Source: Neisseria subflava (GTDB lineage: Bacteria; Pseudomonadota; Gammaproteobacteria; Burkholderiales; Neisseriaceae). Taken from it: a stretch of 64,000 bases of DNA. A program made the translations under genes and the position numbers. The first letter of the stretch is position 1; each line of letters starts with the position of its first letter. The stretch spans positions 1,178,001 through 1,242,000 of the forward strand of contig NZ_CP039887.1 in NCBI RefSeq assembly GCF_005221305.1, written 5' to 3'. Under the pieces are notes generated by a model. That model was not told the origin of the DNA, made no database searches, and was given only the letters and a program-made list of their open reading frames with translations. Shown here piece after piece: positions 1-7,337 of the stretch.

Positions 1-39
1 TTCACACTTTCAGACGGCCTTGGATTTCAAGAAATTCCG

Positions 40-72
40 GATAATAAAAAAGACACCGTATAAACGGTGTCT
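40..72 (-). terminator. Terminator of the tRNA-Ser gene
   Basis: A perfect 9-bp stem (AGACACCGT at 51-59, ACGGTGTCT at 64-72) is followed on the minus strand by a run of Ts. It lies just downstream of the minus-strand tRNA, as expected for a Rho-independent terminator. A single reverse-orientation AG-DUS sits next to it at 9-20. Confidence 0.85.
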
Positions 73-80
73 TTCATATT

Positions 81-173
81 TGGCGGAGTAAGAGGGATTC
101 GAACCCTCGATGCAGGTTGACCCCACATGCTTCCTTAGCAGGGAAGTGCCTTCAGCCTCTCAGCCATTACTCC
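81..173 (-). tRNA. tRNA-Ser (anticodon GCT)
   Basis: On the minus strand this 93-nt sequence starts GGAGTAATGG and ends with the matching acceptor strand, discriminator base and encoded CCA (81-83). The anticodon arm is CTTCC-CTGCTAA-GGAAG, which gives anticodon GCT. The T arm carries GGTTCGAATCC. A long variable arm lies between the anticodon and T arms, as in class II tRNAs, and the sequence resembles bacterial tRNA-Ser(GCU), which reads AGC/AGU codons. Confidence 0.96.
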
Positions 174-372
174 TAAGGAAGACCGCAATATACGCTTTCT
201 CCCTTCCTTCGTCAAGCATTACCGCCTCAAACTTTCTTAACGCCATGAAATCATTTAAATAAAAATATAATATTTTTTTGCATAACCCTATTTTTATACT
301 TCTTTCATATATGTTAAAATGATTCTGCTTTCTGTAAACTTTTTCTACGCCCATTATTACAAAGGAGTTCGT

Positions 373-885
373 ATGTTACGTTTTTCTGCTTTGGTTGCCG
401 TATCCGCCCTGATGCTTGCCGCCTGCTCACAATCCGGCAATTCCCAACCATCTACTTCCTCCTCTCAAACTTCTACTCAAAAAACAACTGCAGCCGGTTC
501 TGCCTGCCGCAGCATGGGTGAAGGCCATAAAGTCAATGGCAAAGGTCAAAACGATATCTATATGTGTAAAGTCGATGTGGCTTTGAACTCTGCCGAAGCC
601 AAATCCGCTTTGAATCCTAGCATCCGCGTTCACTACGGCAGTACGTCCGGCGCGACTTTGACTTCCCGTCAAATCTCCAACTCAGTCGGCAAAACTCCTG
701 ATGAAACCTGCCAACGCGCATTCCTGAGCGCGGTTAAACGCTTCCAAAGCACTGCACTTCGTAAAAAAGCCAAATCCGTTCATCTGGTTAGCTACTTTGA
801 CAAAGTAACCAAAGGCGGTAACGAATACGAATGCCACATCGCTACATTCAACAGCCGTGTGGTTTTGAAAGGCAGCTTCCACTAA
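373..885 (+). CDS. Hypothetical lipoprotein, 170 aa
   Basis: The start at 373 is preceded by AAAGGAG (361-367) at good spacing, so a longer in-frame reading from 319 is rejected. The first residues MLRFSALVAVSALMLAAC form a lipoprotein signal peptide with lipobox LAAC, predicting lipidation and export. A low-complexity Ser/Thr/Gln linker follows (roughly residues 20-45). The remaining globular part contains several Cys residues (for example near AGSACRS, YMCKV, ETCQR and YECH) that could form disulfides in the periplasm. I do not recognise the family. It is a single-gene unit closed by a terminator at 894-930, with an AT-rich upstream region of promoter-like composition. Confidence 0.85.
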   Translation: MLRFSALVAVSALMLAACSQSGNSQPSTSSSQTSTQKTTAAGSACRSMGEGHKVNGKGQNDIYMCKVDVALNSAEAKSALNPSIRVHYGSTSGATLTSRQISNSVGKTPDETCQRAFLSAVKRFQSTALRKKAKSVHLVSYFDKVTKGGNEYECHIATFNSRVVLKGSFH

Positions 886-893
886 GCAATGTC

Positions 894-930
894 AAAAATG
901 CCGGACTTCAATATGAAGTTTGGCATTTTT
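894..930 (+). terminator. Terminator after the lipoprotein gene
   Basis: AAAAATGCC (894-902) pairs with GGCATTTTT (922-930), and an inner GACTTC/GAAGTT stem extends it. The 3' arm ends in a T-run. It lies 9 nt after the stop codon of the lipoprotein gene and just before the start of the next gene. Confidence 0.8.
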
Positions 931-937
931 CTATTTT

Positions 938-1555
938 ATGGATACAACACCCCTTCACTGCCTGCTGGCCGATCCGTCTTTTGCCGCCTGCTACGACCAT
1001 GCGTCTCTAAACGCAGCCGATTCCCAACGTTTGGCTGCCACGCCGCAACTGGCGCAGCGTCAAGACTGGCAAGTCAGCCGCGCGTTAAAACAGCAAACCG
1101 ATTTAGCGACTGTATCGCTGAGCCACAGCCAAGGCTTTGCCGCTTTATTGTGTGCGCCTCATCCCTTAACAGCCGGTGTCGATATCGAATTTATCCGCCC
1201 GCGTGATTTCAAAGAGCTGTCGTCTTTGGTCTGCACGCAGGAAGAACAAGACTTTTTGGAAACGGCAAACTGGCCGTCTGAAACGTTTTACCGATTGTGG
1301 TGTTTCAAGGAAGCATTGATTAAAGCGGCGAATTTGGATTTCCCGTCAGACATGAAATCGGTCGGCTATGTTTTCGATTCAGGGCAACTCGTCGGTTTAC
1401 GCGCTGGAAAGCAAACCGATTGGCACGGCACAAGCGTGATTTTGGCGGATACGATGGCACTTGCCTGCGTTTGGAAGGGAAAAGCCATCGCCCTGCAATG
1501 GCAGTTTTTCGGTTCGCTCAAGCCCAATGATTTAACCGACCGGCAAACTATCTAA
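938..1555 (+). CDS. 4'-phosphopantetheinyl transferase superfamily protein
   Basis: A 205-aa protein with the two signature blocks of the PPTase superfamily: GVDIE near residues 80-84 (Mg-binding Asp/Glu) and WCFKEA at 121-126 (the WxxKEA motif). Enzymes of this family move the phosphopantetheine arm of coenzyme A onto a Ser of carrier proteins. I chose ATG at 938; an in-frame TTG at 920 lies inside the upstream terminator hairpin and is less likely. The genes that follow (MMPL exporter, flavoprotein, DUF3261 lipoprotein, ketosynthase) are typical of aryl-polyene clusters, so the likely substrate is an APE acyl carrier protein. No carrier protein is encoded nearby. The superfamily is clear; the pathway assignment is inference from context. 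Confidence 0.88.
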   Translation: MDTTPLHCLLADPSFAACYDHASLNAADSQRLAATPQLAQRQDWQVSRALKQQTDLATVSLSHSQGFAALLCAPHPLTAGVDIEFIRPRDFKELSSLVCTQEEQDFLETANWPSETFYRLWCFKEALIKAANLDFPSDMKSVGYVFDSGQLVGLRAGKQTDWHGTSVILADTMALACVWKGKAIALQWQFFGSLKPNDLTDRQTI

Positions 1556-1648
1556 CAACTGACAAAATAATAATAATCTGATTTAATTTACTGCACTTTT
1601 ACTTATTCCACACCCCAACAGCAGCATTTGCAAAAGGCCGTCTGAACG

Positions 1649-3967
1649 ATGAATCTTCGCCTCCTAAACCGCCTCTATACTACCCTTATCCTGTTTCTTA
1701 CTCTGTTTTTGGTTTATGCCTTTGCTTCACAAGCGCGTATCCAAACCGATTTGACCGCGTTATTGCCAAGCGAGCAGCAACCTGATGCCTTACTGACGGC
1801 CGCGGATAAAGCCGCAGAAGCGCAGCTCAATTCACAAGTCATTTTGCTTGCAGGCAGTACCGATGCCGAAACCGCTTTTCAGACGGCCTCACAAATTGCC
1901 GACGCATGGCGCAAAAGCGGCATATTTGAACAAGTCGACAGCAGCATGACGCCGAATTTGGACAAAGTACGGGCGGATATGCAGAAGCTGAGCTTGGCGG
2001 TTTTGCCGCAAGACGAAATACGCCTGCTGTTTGAGCAGCCGCAAGCCTATTTTCAAGCGCGTGCAGAAGCCGTGGCCAATCCGTTTGCTGCCCCCTCCCC
2101 TTTGTCTTTAGAACAAGACTGGCTGGGCTTCGGACGCTTTGTTGCCGACAAAGCCAATCCGCAAAGCCGTTTGCAGTGGGACATGGACAACGGCATGCTG
2201 TTTGCCGAAGACAAAGGCAAAACTTGGGTATTCTTGCGCGGACGGCTCGCCGGCGGCGATCAATTTTCCGGCAACGATGCCCTCTTGCCGCTGATGGCGC
2301 AAAGCCGTCAAATTGCTTCGGAAAACGGCGCGGAAACCTTAAGCGCAGGTGGCGCATTGTTCGCCGCCGTATCCAAAGCAGCCGCAGAAAAAGAAAGTCG
2401 ACTGATGAGTATGGTCGGGCTTGGGCTAACCTTTGCGCTGCTATTGTGGGTCTTCCGCAGCGGCCGGGTATTTTTGCTGTCCTTGCCACTGGCAGCCGGT
2501 ATGTTGACCGGATTGGCGGTTGCGTTATTAACCTTCGGCGAAGTGCATATCCTGACCATCGTCATCGGCACCAGCCTGGTGGGTATGTTGGTGGATTTCC
2601 CGTTGCACTGGCTTGCTCCGTCGGTATTCGGGCCGTCTGAAAAGACCGTTTGGCAGGCTGAATCGGCAATGAAACATGTCTTGCCGAGTTTTGCCGTCAG
2701 CCTGACGATTACCGTCTTGGGCTACGCACTGCTGTGGTTCACTCCTTTACCTGTATTACGCCAAACTGCGGTATTTTCAGGCTTCGCTTTATTTGGCGCG
2801 TTTGGTGCCACCGTTTTATGGCTGCCGCCGCTGTTTCGCCGCTACCGAGCCAAAACCGTGCCTTTTACTGCATTAACCGAAAAGCTCTATTCCTTGTCAG
2901 GCCGTCTGAAAAACCGCCTGCACAAACGCGGCTGGTTAATCGTAGGCGGAATTTTGCTGGCAGTCGGACTGTGGCGCAGCGACTGGCGTGACGACATCCG
3001 CCAATGGGTCAATATGCCGACCGCGATGTTGACCGAAGTACAACAAATTGGCCAGTTGAGCGGCACGGATTTTGGCGGCAAATATTTGGTGGCCGAAGCA
3101 CAAAGCGAAGATGCCCTGTTGAAGAAAACCGCCGAACTCGGCCGCACACTGCAGCCCTTAATCGCGCAAGGCAAACTGTCCGGTATCCAATCGCCCGACC
3201 AATTCATCCTGCCGACAACAGAACAGCAAAAACTGCAAAACCGCCTGCGTGAATTGACCAAATTGCCTGACAGCTGGAAACCGCTCACAGAAATCGGTAT
3301 TCCGCGCAAAACCGTGCGCAATGCCCTGCTGCAAGCCGCCGATACGCAACCATTGTCGCTTTCAGACGGCCTAAATACCGATTTGGCAGAAGCTTGGCGT
3401 TCCTTGTATTTGGGCGAAGTGGAACCAGGCCGTTTTGCTGCCGTCGTTCGTTTGAACGGCATGACCGATGAAGCCGCCGTACGCGCCGTAGCTCAACACG
3501 TCTCCGGCGTACACTGGGCAGACAAACGCGCCCACTTAAACGAGCTTTTCCACCACACGCGCAATCAGGCCGCATGGTTGAAACTGGCTTCCTATGCGTT
3601 GGCATGGCTGCTCTTGTGGAAAATGTTCGGTTTCAAACGCGGTAGCAAAATCCTTGCCGTGCCGCTGGCCGCGGCCATCTGCACCGTTGCCGTACTCGGT
3701 TTGGCAGGCATTCCCGTCAGCCTGTTTGCCATGTTCGGCCTGCTTTTAGTGTCCGCCATCGGCGTGGACTATGCCGTTTATGCCGCTACTGCACACCACA
3801 GCGCCCCGGCAAAATTAGGCGGCATGTTGCTTGCCGCCGCGACGACAGCCATTTCCTTTGCCCTGCTCGCCATCAGCAGCACACCCGCCGTTGCCGCGTT
3901 CGGCATGACGGTTACCATCGGCGTGGCATTCAATATTTGGCTGGCAGGCACATTGTTGAAAAATTAG
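1649..3967 (+). CDS. MMPL/RND-superfamily exporter, aryl-polyene type
   Basis: A 772-aa inner-membrane protein with RND/MMPL topology: one N-terminal TM (about 8-26), a large periplasmic loop to about residue 250, a bundle of about five TMs (about 252-395), a further TM near 428-445, a second periplasmic loop, and a final bundle of about five TMs (about 645-770). These proteins export lipids or polyketide-like products using the proton gradient. The partners here (PPTase, halogenase-like flavoprotein, DUF3261 lipoprotein, ketosynthase, and a LolA-like carrier at 9619) match APE loci, so its cargo is probably an aryl-polyene lipid bound for the outer membrane. A DUS (AGGCCGTCTGAA) lies immediately upstream of the start codon. 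A drug-efflux role is less likely given the neighbours and the lack of a membrane-fusion partner. Confidence 0.88.
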   Translation: MNLRLLNRLYTTLILFLTLFLVYAFASQARIQTDLTALLPSEQQPDALLTAADKAAEAQLNSQVILLAGSTDAETAFQTASQIADAWRKSGIFEQVDSSMTPNLDKVRADMQKLSLAVLPQDEIRLLFEQPQAYFQARAEAVANPFAAPSPLSLEQDWLGFGRFVADKANPQSRLQWDMDNGMLFAEDKGKTWVFLRGRLAGGDQFSGNDALLPLMAQSRQIASENGAETLSAGGALFAAVSKAAAEKESRLMSMVGLGLTFALLLWVFRSGRVFLLSLPLAAGMLTGLAVALLTFGEVHILTIVIGTSLVGMLVDFPLHWLAPSVFGPSEKTVWQAESAMKHVLPSFAVSLTITVLGYALLWFTPLPVLRQTAVFSGFALFGAFGATVLWLPPLFRRYRAKTVPFTALTEKLYSLSGRLKNRLHKRGWLIVGGILLAVGLWRSDWRDDIRQWVNMPTAMLTEVQQIGQLSGTDFGGKYLVAEAQSEDALLKKTAELGRTLQPLIAQGKLSGIQSPDQFILPTTEQQKLQNRLRELTKLPDSWKPLTEIGIPRKTVRNALLQAADTQPLSLSDGLNTDLAEAWRSLYLGEVEPGRFAAVVRLNGMTDEAAVRAVAQHVSGVHWADKRAHLNELFHHTRNQAAWLKLASYALAWLLLWKMFGFKRGSKILAVPLAAAICTVAVLGLAGIPVSLFAMFGLLLVSAIGVDYAVYAATAHHSAPAKLGGMLLAAATTAISFALLAISSTPAVAAFGMTVTIGVAFNIWLAGTLLKN

Positions 3968-4037
3968 ATAAAAGATGAAGACGATTGAAATTGAAGCGAT
4001 ATTTTGTTTCGACTTCTATCGTCACGTTGTAAGAGGC

Positions 4038-4057
4038 CGTCTGAAAAACTTCAGACG
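4038..4057. terminator. DUS-derived hairpin between exporter and flavoprotein genes
   Basis: CGTCTGAA of a DUS pairs with TTCAGACG a few bases later. The stem is short (8 bp) and has no T-run, so it is at most a weak terminator or mRNA hairpin. Confidence 0.4.
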
Positions 4058-4102
4058 CTAGTTTAAACATTTTTTTATCATTAAAATCAAAGGTATTTTC
4101 AA

Positions 4103-5341
4103 ATGTCTGTAGAATTTGACGTTGCCGTTATCGGCGCAGGCCCTTCAGGTTCGGTTGCTTCCGCTTTGCTGAACAAACAAGGCTTTAAAGTTTGCGTATT
4201 GGAAAAACAACATTTCCCGCGCTTTGTCATCGGCGAAAGCCTGTTGCCGCATTGCATGGAAATGTTGGAAGAAGCCGGTTTTGCCGATGCAGTGCATGCC
4301 GAACCCAGCTTTCAATTTAAAGACGGTGCTGCGTTTTCATGGGGCAGCCGTTACACAGATTTCAACTTTACTGAAAAATTTTCAGACGGCCCCGGCACCA
4401 TTTATCAAGTGCGCCGTGGCATCTTCGACAAAATCCTGATTGATGAAGCGGCAAAACAAGGCGTCGATGTCCGCTTCGGACACGGCGTAACCGCGTTTGA
4501 CAACAGCGGCGATGTGGCACGTTTGAGCGTTGCGACCGATACAGGTGAAAACTATGAACTGACCGCCAAATTTGTTTTAGATGCCAGCGGTTACGGTCGC
4601 GTCCTGCCCCGCCTTTTGGACTTGGAAAGCCCGTCCGAGCTGCCTCCGCGCCAAGCCCACTTCACGCATATCGACGACAACATCACCAGCCCGAAATTCG
4701 ACCGCAACAAAATCCTGATCAACACGCATCCTGAACATCGCGATGTCTGGATTTGGCTGATTCCTTTCGGCGACAACCGCTGCTCCATCGGCGTTGTCGG
4801 CACGCCCGACAAACTGGCCGGCGAATCAGAAGCCGTGTTGAAAAAATTTGTGTACGAATGCCCGATGCTGGCGGAAATTTTAGATAAAGCCGTTTGGGAA
4901 AACGACTTCCCATTCCGCTCTATCCAAGGCTACTCCGCCAACGTAAAAACCTTATACGGCAAACACTTCGCCCTTTTAGGCAACGCCGCCGAATTCCTCG
5001 ACCCCGTCTTCTCCTCCGGTGTGACCATTGCCTTGCACTCTGCCAAACTGGCTGCCGATTTACTGGGCAAACAACTCAAAGGCGAAGCCGCAGATTGGCA
5101 AACCGAATTTGCCGACCAACTGATGATCGGCGTGAACGCATTCCGCACTTATGTAAACGGTTGGTACGATTTCCGCTTCCAAAACGCCATCTATGCGCCC
5201 AACCGCAGCCCTGAAATCAGCCGCATGATTTCATCTATTCTGGCAGGCTACGCTTGGGATACGGACAATCCATTCGTGGAAAAATCCGAGCAACGCTTGT
5301 CCACACTTGCCGCATTGGTGGGCGATTTGAAGGTAGAATAA
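4103..5341 (+). CDS. FAD-dependent oxidoreductase, tryptophan-halogenase-like
   Basis: A 412-aa flavoprotein. The N-terminal Rossmann motif GAGPSGS (residues 11-17) binds FAD, and the block FPRFVIGESLLP is typical of the halogenase/geranylgeranyl-reductase branch. It also contains WIWLIP at 216-221, which fits the WxWxIP motif of flavin-dependent halogenases. K73 in FKDGAAFSWG lies where many halogenases carry their catalytic Lys. Homologues occur in APE, xanthomonadin and flexirubin-type clusters. Real halogenation versus another oxidation cannot be decided from sequence. It lies between the exporter and the DUF3261 lipoprotein and is probably cotranscribed with them, with AAAGG upstream of the ATG as a plausible ribosome site. 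Confidence 0.87.
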   Translation: MSVEFDVAVIGAGPSGSVASALLNKQGFKVCVLEKQHFPRFVIGESLLPHCMEMLEEAGFADAVHAEPSFQFKDGAAFSWGSRYTDFNFTEKFSDGPGTIYQVRRGIFDKILIDEAAKQGVDVRFGHGVTAFDNSGDVARLSVATDTGENYELTAKFVLDASGYGRVLPRLLDLESPSELPPRQAHFTHIDDNITSPKFDRNKILINTHPEHRDVWIWLIPFGDNRCSIGVVGTPDKLAGESEAVLKKFVYECPMLAEILDKAVWENDFPFRSIQGYSANVKTLYGKHFALLGNAAEFLDPVFSSGVTIALHSAKLAADLLGKQLKGEAADWQTEFADQLMIGVNAFRTYVNGWYDFRFQNAIYAPNRSPEISRMISSILAGYAWDTDNPFVEKSEQRLSTLAALVGDLKVE

Positions 5342-5352
5342 GGACGAATGCC

Positions 5353-5394
5353 TTTCAGACGGCCAAACCCGAAAACAGAACAGGCCGTCTGAAA
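5353..5394. terminator. Inverted DUS pair
   Basis: TTTCAGACGGCC (5353-5364) and GGCCGTCTGAAA (5383-5394) form a 12-bp stem just after the flavoprotein stop codon. In Neisseria such pairs often act as terminators as well as uptake signals. Here it lies inside the apparent APE operon, so it could attenuate downstream expression. Confidence 0.55.
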
Positions 5395-5438
5395 CTTCAT
5401 CCACGCCATTAAATATTTTGACCGATAGATAAAACCTT

Positions 5439-5957
5439 ATGCGATTTATTCCTTTGCTTGCTGCACTGCTACTTTCCGCATGCGCAACCTCGCTCCCCCA
5501 TCCGCAAACGCTGCCGCCGCTTTCCAAAGAAGGCCAATGGTTCAAACTCGAGCAGACCAATGCGGCGGGGCAAACCGTTCAAACCAATCTCTTGGCAATC
5601 GAGCCTCATTCAGACGGCATCCGCTTTGTCCAAACAGATGCACTGGGTGCGCCGGTATCGCGTCAATCAGTCAGCACCAAAGGTTGGAAAAATGACGGCT
5701 TTGTGATGCCTAATGCCAGTTCGCGCCGACTGTTTGCCGCCCTATTACCGCTTTTGGCCGCCGAACACGCCGCCACGCTTTACCCTGAAGCCCGTCAACA
5801 AAATGCCGCCCATCAAGGCTTCTGTCCAGACGGCAAAGGCGCGGTATTCAGCTATCGCGAGCGTGATTTGTGGTGTGTCGCCCACCATTCCGAACAATTC
5901 CTTATCGGCTTCCCCGACCAAACTTTCTGGACGGTCAGCCCGATTGCAGAAGACTAA
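5439..5957 (+). CDS. DUF3261-type lipoprotein of aryl-polyene loci
   Basis: A 172-aa protein with a lipoprotein signal, MRFIPLLAALLLSAC, and lipobox LSAC. The mature part (LPPLSKEGQWFKLEQ, DGIRFVQTDALGAP, EHAATLYPEA, RDLWCVAHH) resembles the small DUF3261 lipoproteins found between the exporter and ketosynthase genes of APE clusters. Their molecular role is not established; location and partners suggest an envelope step in polyene transfer or anchoring. The stop codon is only 3 nt before the ketosynthase start, so translation of the two is probably coupled. The family call is by pattern recognition. Confidence 0.78.
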   Translation: MRFIPLLAALLLSACATSLPHPQTLPPLSKEGQWFKLEQTNAAGQTVQTNLLAIEPHSDGIRFVQTDALGAPVSRQSVSTKGWKNDGFVMPNASSRRLFAALLPLLAAEHAATLYPEARQQNAAHQGFCPDGKGAVFSYRERDLWCVAHHSEQFLIGFPDQTFWTVSPIAED

Positions 5958-5960
5958 TTC

Positions 5961-7163
5961 ATGAATACTCCTGTTTATCTCAGCCGTCCGGCACTGACCA
6001 GCGCATTGGGCAGCGGCTTGCAAGTTCATGCCGATGCCTTACTTAGGCCGTCTGAAAACACGCCCCTGACTTTTTCAGACCAATGGGTAAAAGGCAAAAC
6101 GCATGCTTTCGGTGCAGTCAAAGAAACCCTGATGCCTCTGCCCGACAGCATCTCCGAAGCGCATCGCAGCCGCAACAACCAGCTTATCCTGCACGCGCTT
6201 TCGCAAATAGACGGGCTGATTCAGACGGCCATTGCCCGTTACGGCAAAGAAAGGGTCGCTGTCGTTACCGGTACGTCCACCAGTGGCGCAGACGAAAATA
6301 TCCCCTTGTTCCAACACGTTGTCCAAGGTGGTGAATGGACGGATGTTCCGTTCAAACAGCTGCAACACACCATGGCTTCGCCCTCCGAATTTATTGCCCA
6401 AGTTTACGGTTTGGACGGCTTGCGCTATACCGTCTCCACCGCCTGCACTTCCGGCGCACGCGCCCTCATCAGCGCAGCCCGACTGCTTCGTGCCGGATTG
6501 TGTGATGCCGTAATTTGCGGCGGCGCAGATACGCTTTCGGCGCTGACGATTAATGGTTTTGCCTCTTTGGAGGTGCTTTCAGACGGCATCGCCAAGCCCT
6601 TTTCTGCCAACCGCAACGGCATCAATATCGGCGAAGCGGCCGCATTTTTCGTAATGACGCGCGATGCAGATTTTGACGGCGAAATGCAGTTGCTGGGCTA
6701 TGGTGCAAGCAGCGATGCCTACCATATGTCTTCGCCCCGCCCCGACGGTTTGGGTGCAGCCCAATCCTTTCAGGCCGCTTTGGATAAAGCCGGTTTGAAA
6801 GCGGAAGATATCGGCTGGATCAATCTGCACGGCACCGGAACGCAACACAACGACAGCATGGAAAGCCGAGCCGTTGCCGAAGTATTTGGCAGCCACACCC
6901 TTTGCACCTCAACCAAGCCGTCCACCGGCCATACCTTGGGCGCAGCCGGTGCGATCGAAGCCGCGTTTGCCTGGTTGATGGCCAACTGCCAATACAATCC
7001 GGAAGGCAAACTGCCGCCGCAACAATGGGACAAAGTACCTGATTCCGGGCTGCCCAACATCGCTTTGACCGACGAAAACAGCCGCTGGCCGTCTGAAAAA
7101 CGCATTGCCGCCAGCTCGTCATTTGCCTTCGGCGGCAGCAATGCCGTTTTGATTATCGGATAA
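5961..7163 (+). CDS. Beta-ketoacyl-ACP synthase (FabF-like, aryl-polyene type)
   Basis: A 400-aa condensing enzyme with an intact catalytic triad: Cys162 in STACTSG, His290 in HGTGT and His324 in STKPSTGHTLGAAGA. It is therefore an elongating ketosynthase and not a chain-length-factor subunit, which would lack the Cys. It would extend an acyl or aryl-acyl carrier protein with malonyl units. Housekeeping fabF normally sits next to acpP or fabG; this gene is instead the last member of the APE-like block, where a ketosynthase following the DUF3261 gene is standard. The reductase, dehydratase and second ketosynthase that usually follow are absent here. A terminator follows at 7177-7203. Confidence 0.88.
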   Translation: MNTPVYLSRPALTSALGSGLQVHADALLRPSENTPLTFSDQWVKGKTHAFGAVKETLMPLPDSISEAHRSRNNQLILHALSQIDGLIQTAIARYGKERVAVVTGTSTSGADENIPLFQHVVQGGEWTDVPFKQLQHTMASPSEFIAQVYGLDGLRYTVSTACTSGARALISAARLLRAGLCDAVICGGADTLSALTINGFASLEVLSDGIAKPFSANRNGINIGEAAAFFVMTRDADFDGEMQLLGYGASSDAYHMSSPRPDGLGAAQSFQAALDKAGLKAEDIGWINLHGTGTQHNDSMESRAVAEVFGSHTLCTSTKPSTGHTLGAAGAIEAAFAWLMANCQYNPEGKLPPQQWDKVPDSGLPNIALTDENSRWPSEKRIAASSSFAFGGSNAVLIIG

Positions 7164-7176
7164 GTCCTTAATATTT

Positions 7177-7203
7177 AGGTCGTCTTTTCAGACGGCCTTT
7201 TTC
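7177..7203 (+). terminator. Terminator after the ketosynthase gene
   Basis: AGGTCGTCT and AGACGGCCT form a stem (with a G-T pair) followed by a T-rich run. It is built from DUS variants and closes the plus-strand APE-like block before icd. Confidence 0.75.
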
Positions 7204-7337
7204 TTTTCCGCAACTTAAAAAAACAATAACATCAAAACAACAACCAAATCCGCCGAAATATGCCATAATAGGCTTAGCACGTTTCATCTCGCGATGTGCC
7301 TGAAAAGAAAAACTTAACCTACATAGAGAATAATCCC

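Noticed and set aside
320..372. In-frame start at 319 for the lipoprotein gene
   Set aside because: It would bury the lipoprotein signal 18 residues inside; the AAAGGAG at 361-367 clearly sets the start at 373.
1649..3967. RND multidrug efflux pump
   Set aside because: Length (772 aa), MMPL-like topology, no adaptor or outer-membrane factor, and APE-type neighbours argue for a lipid/polyene exporter.
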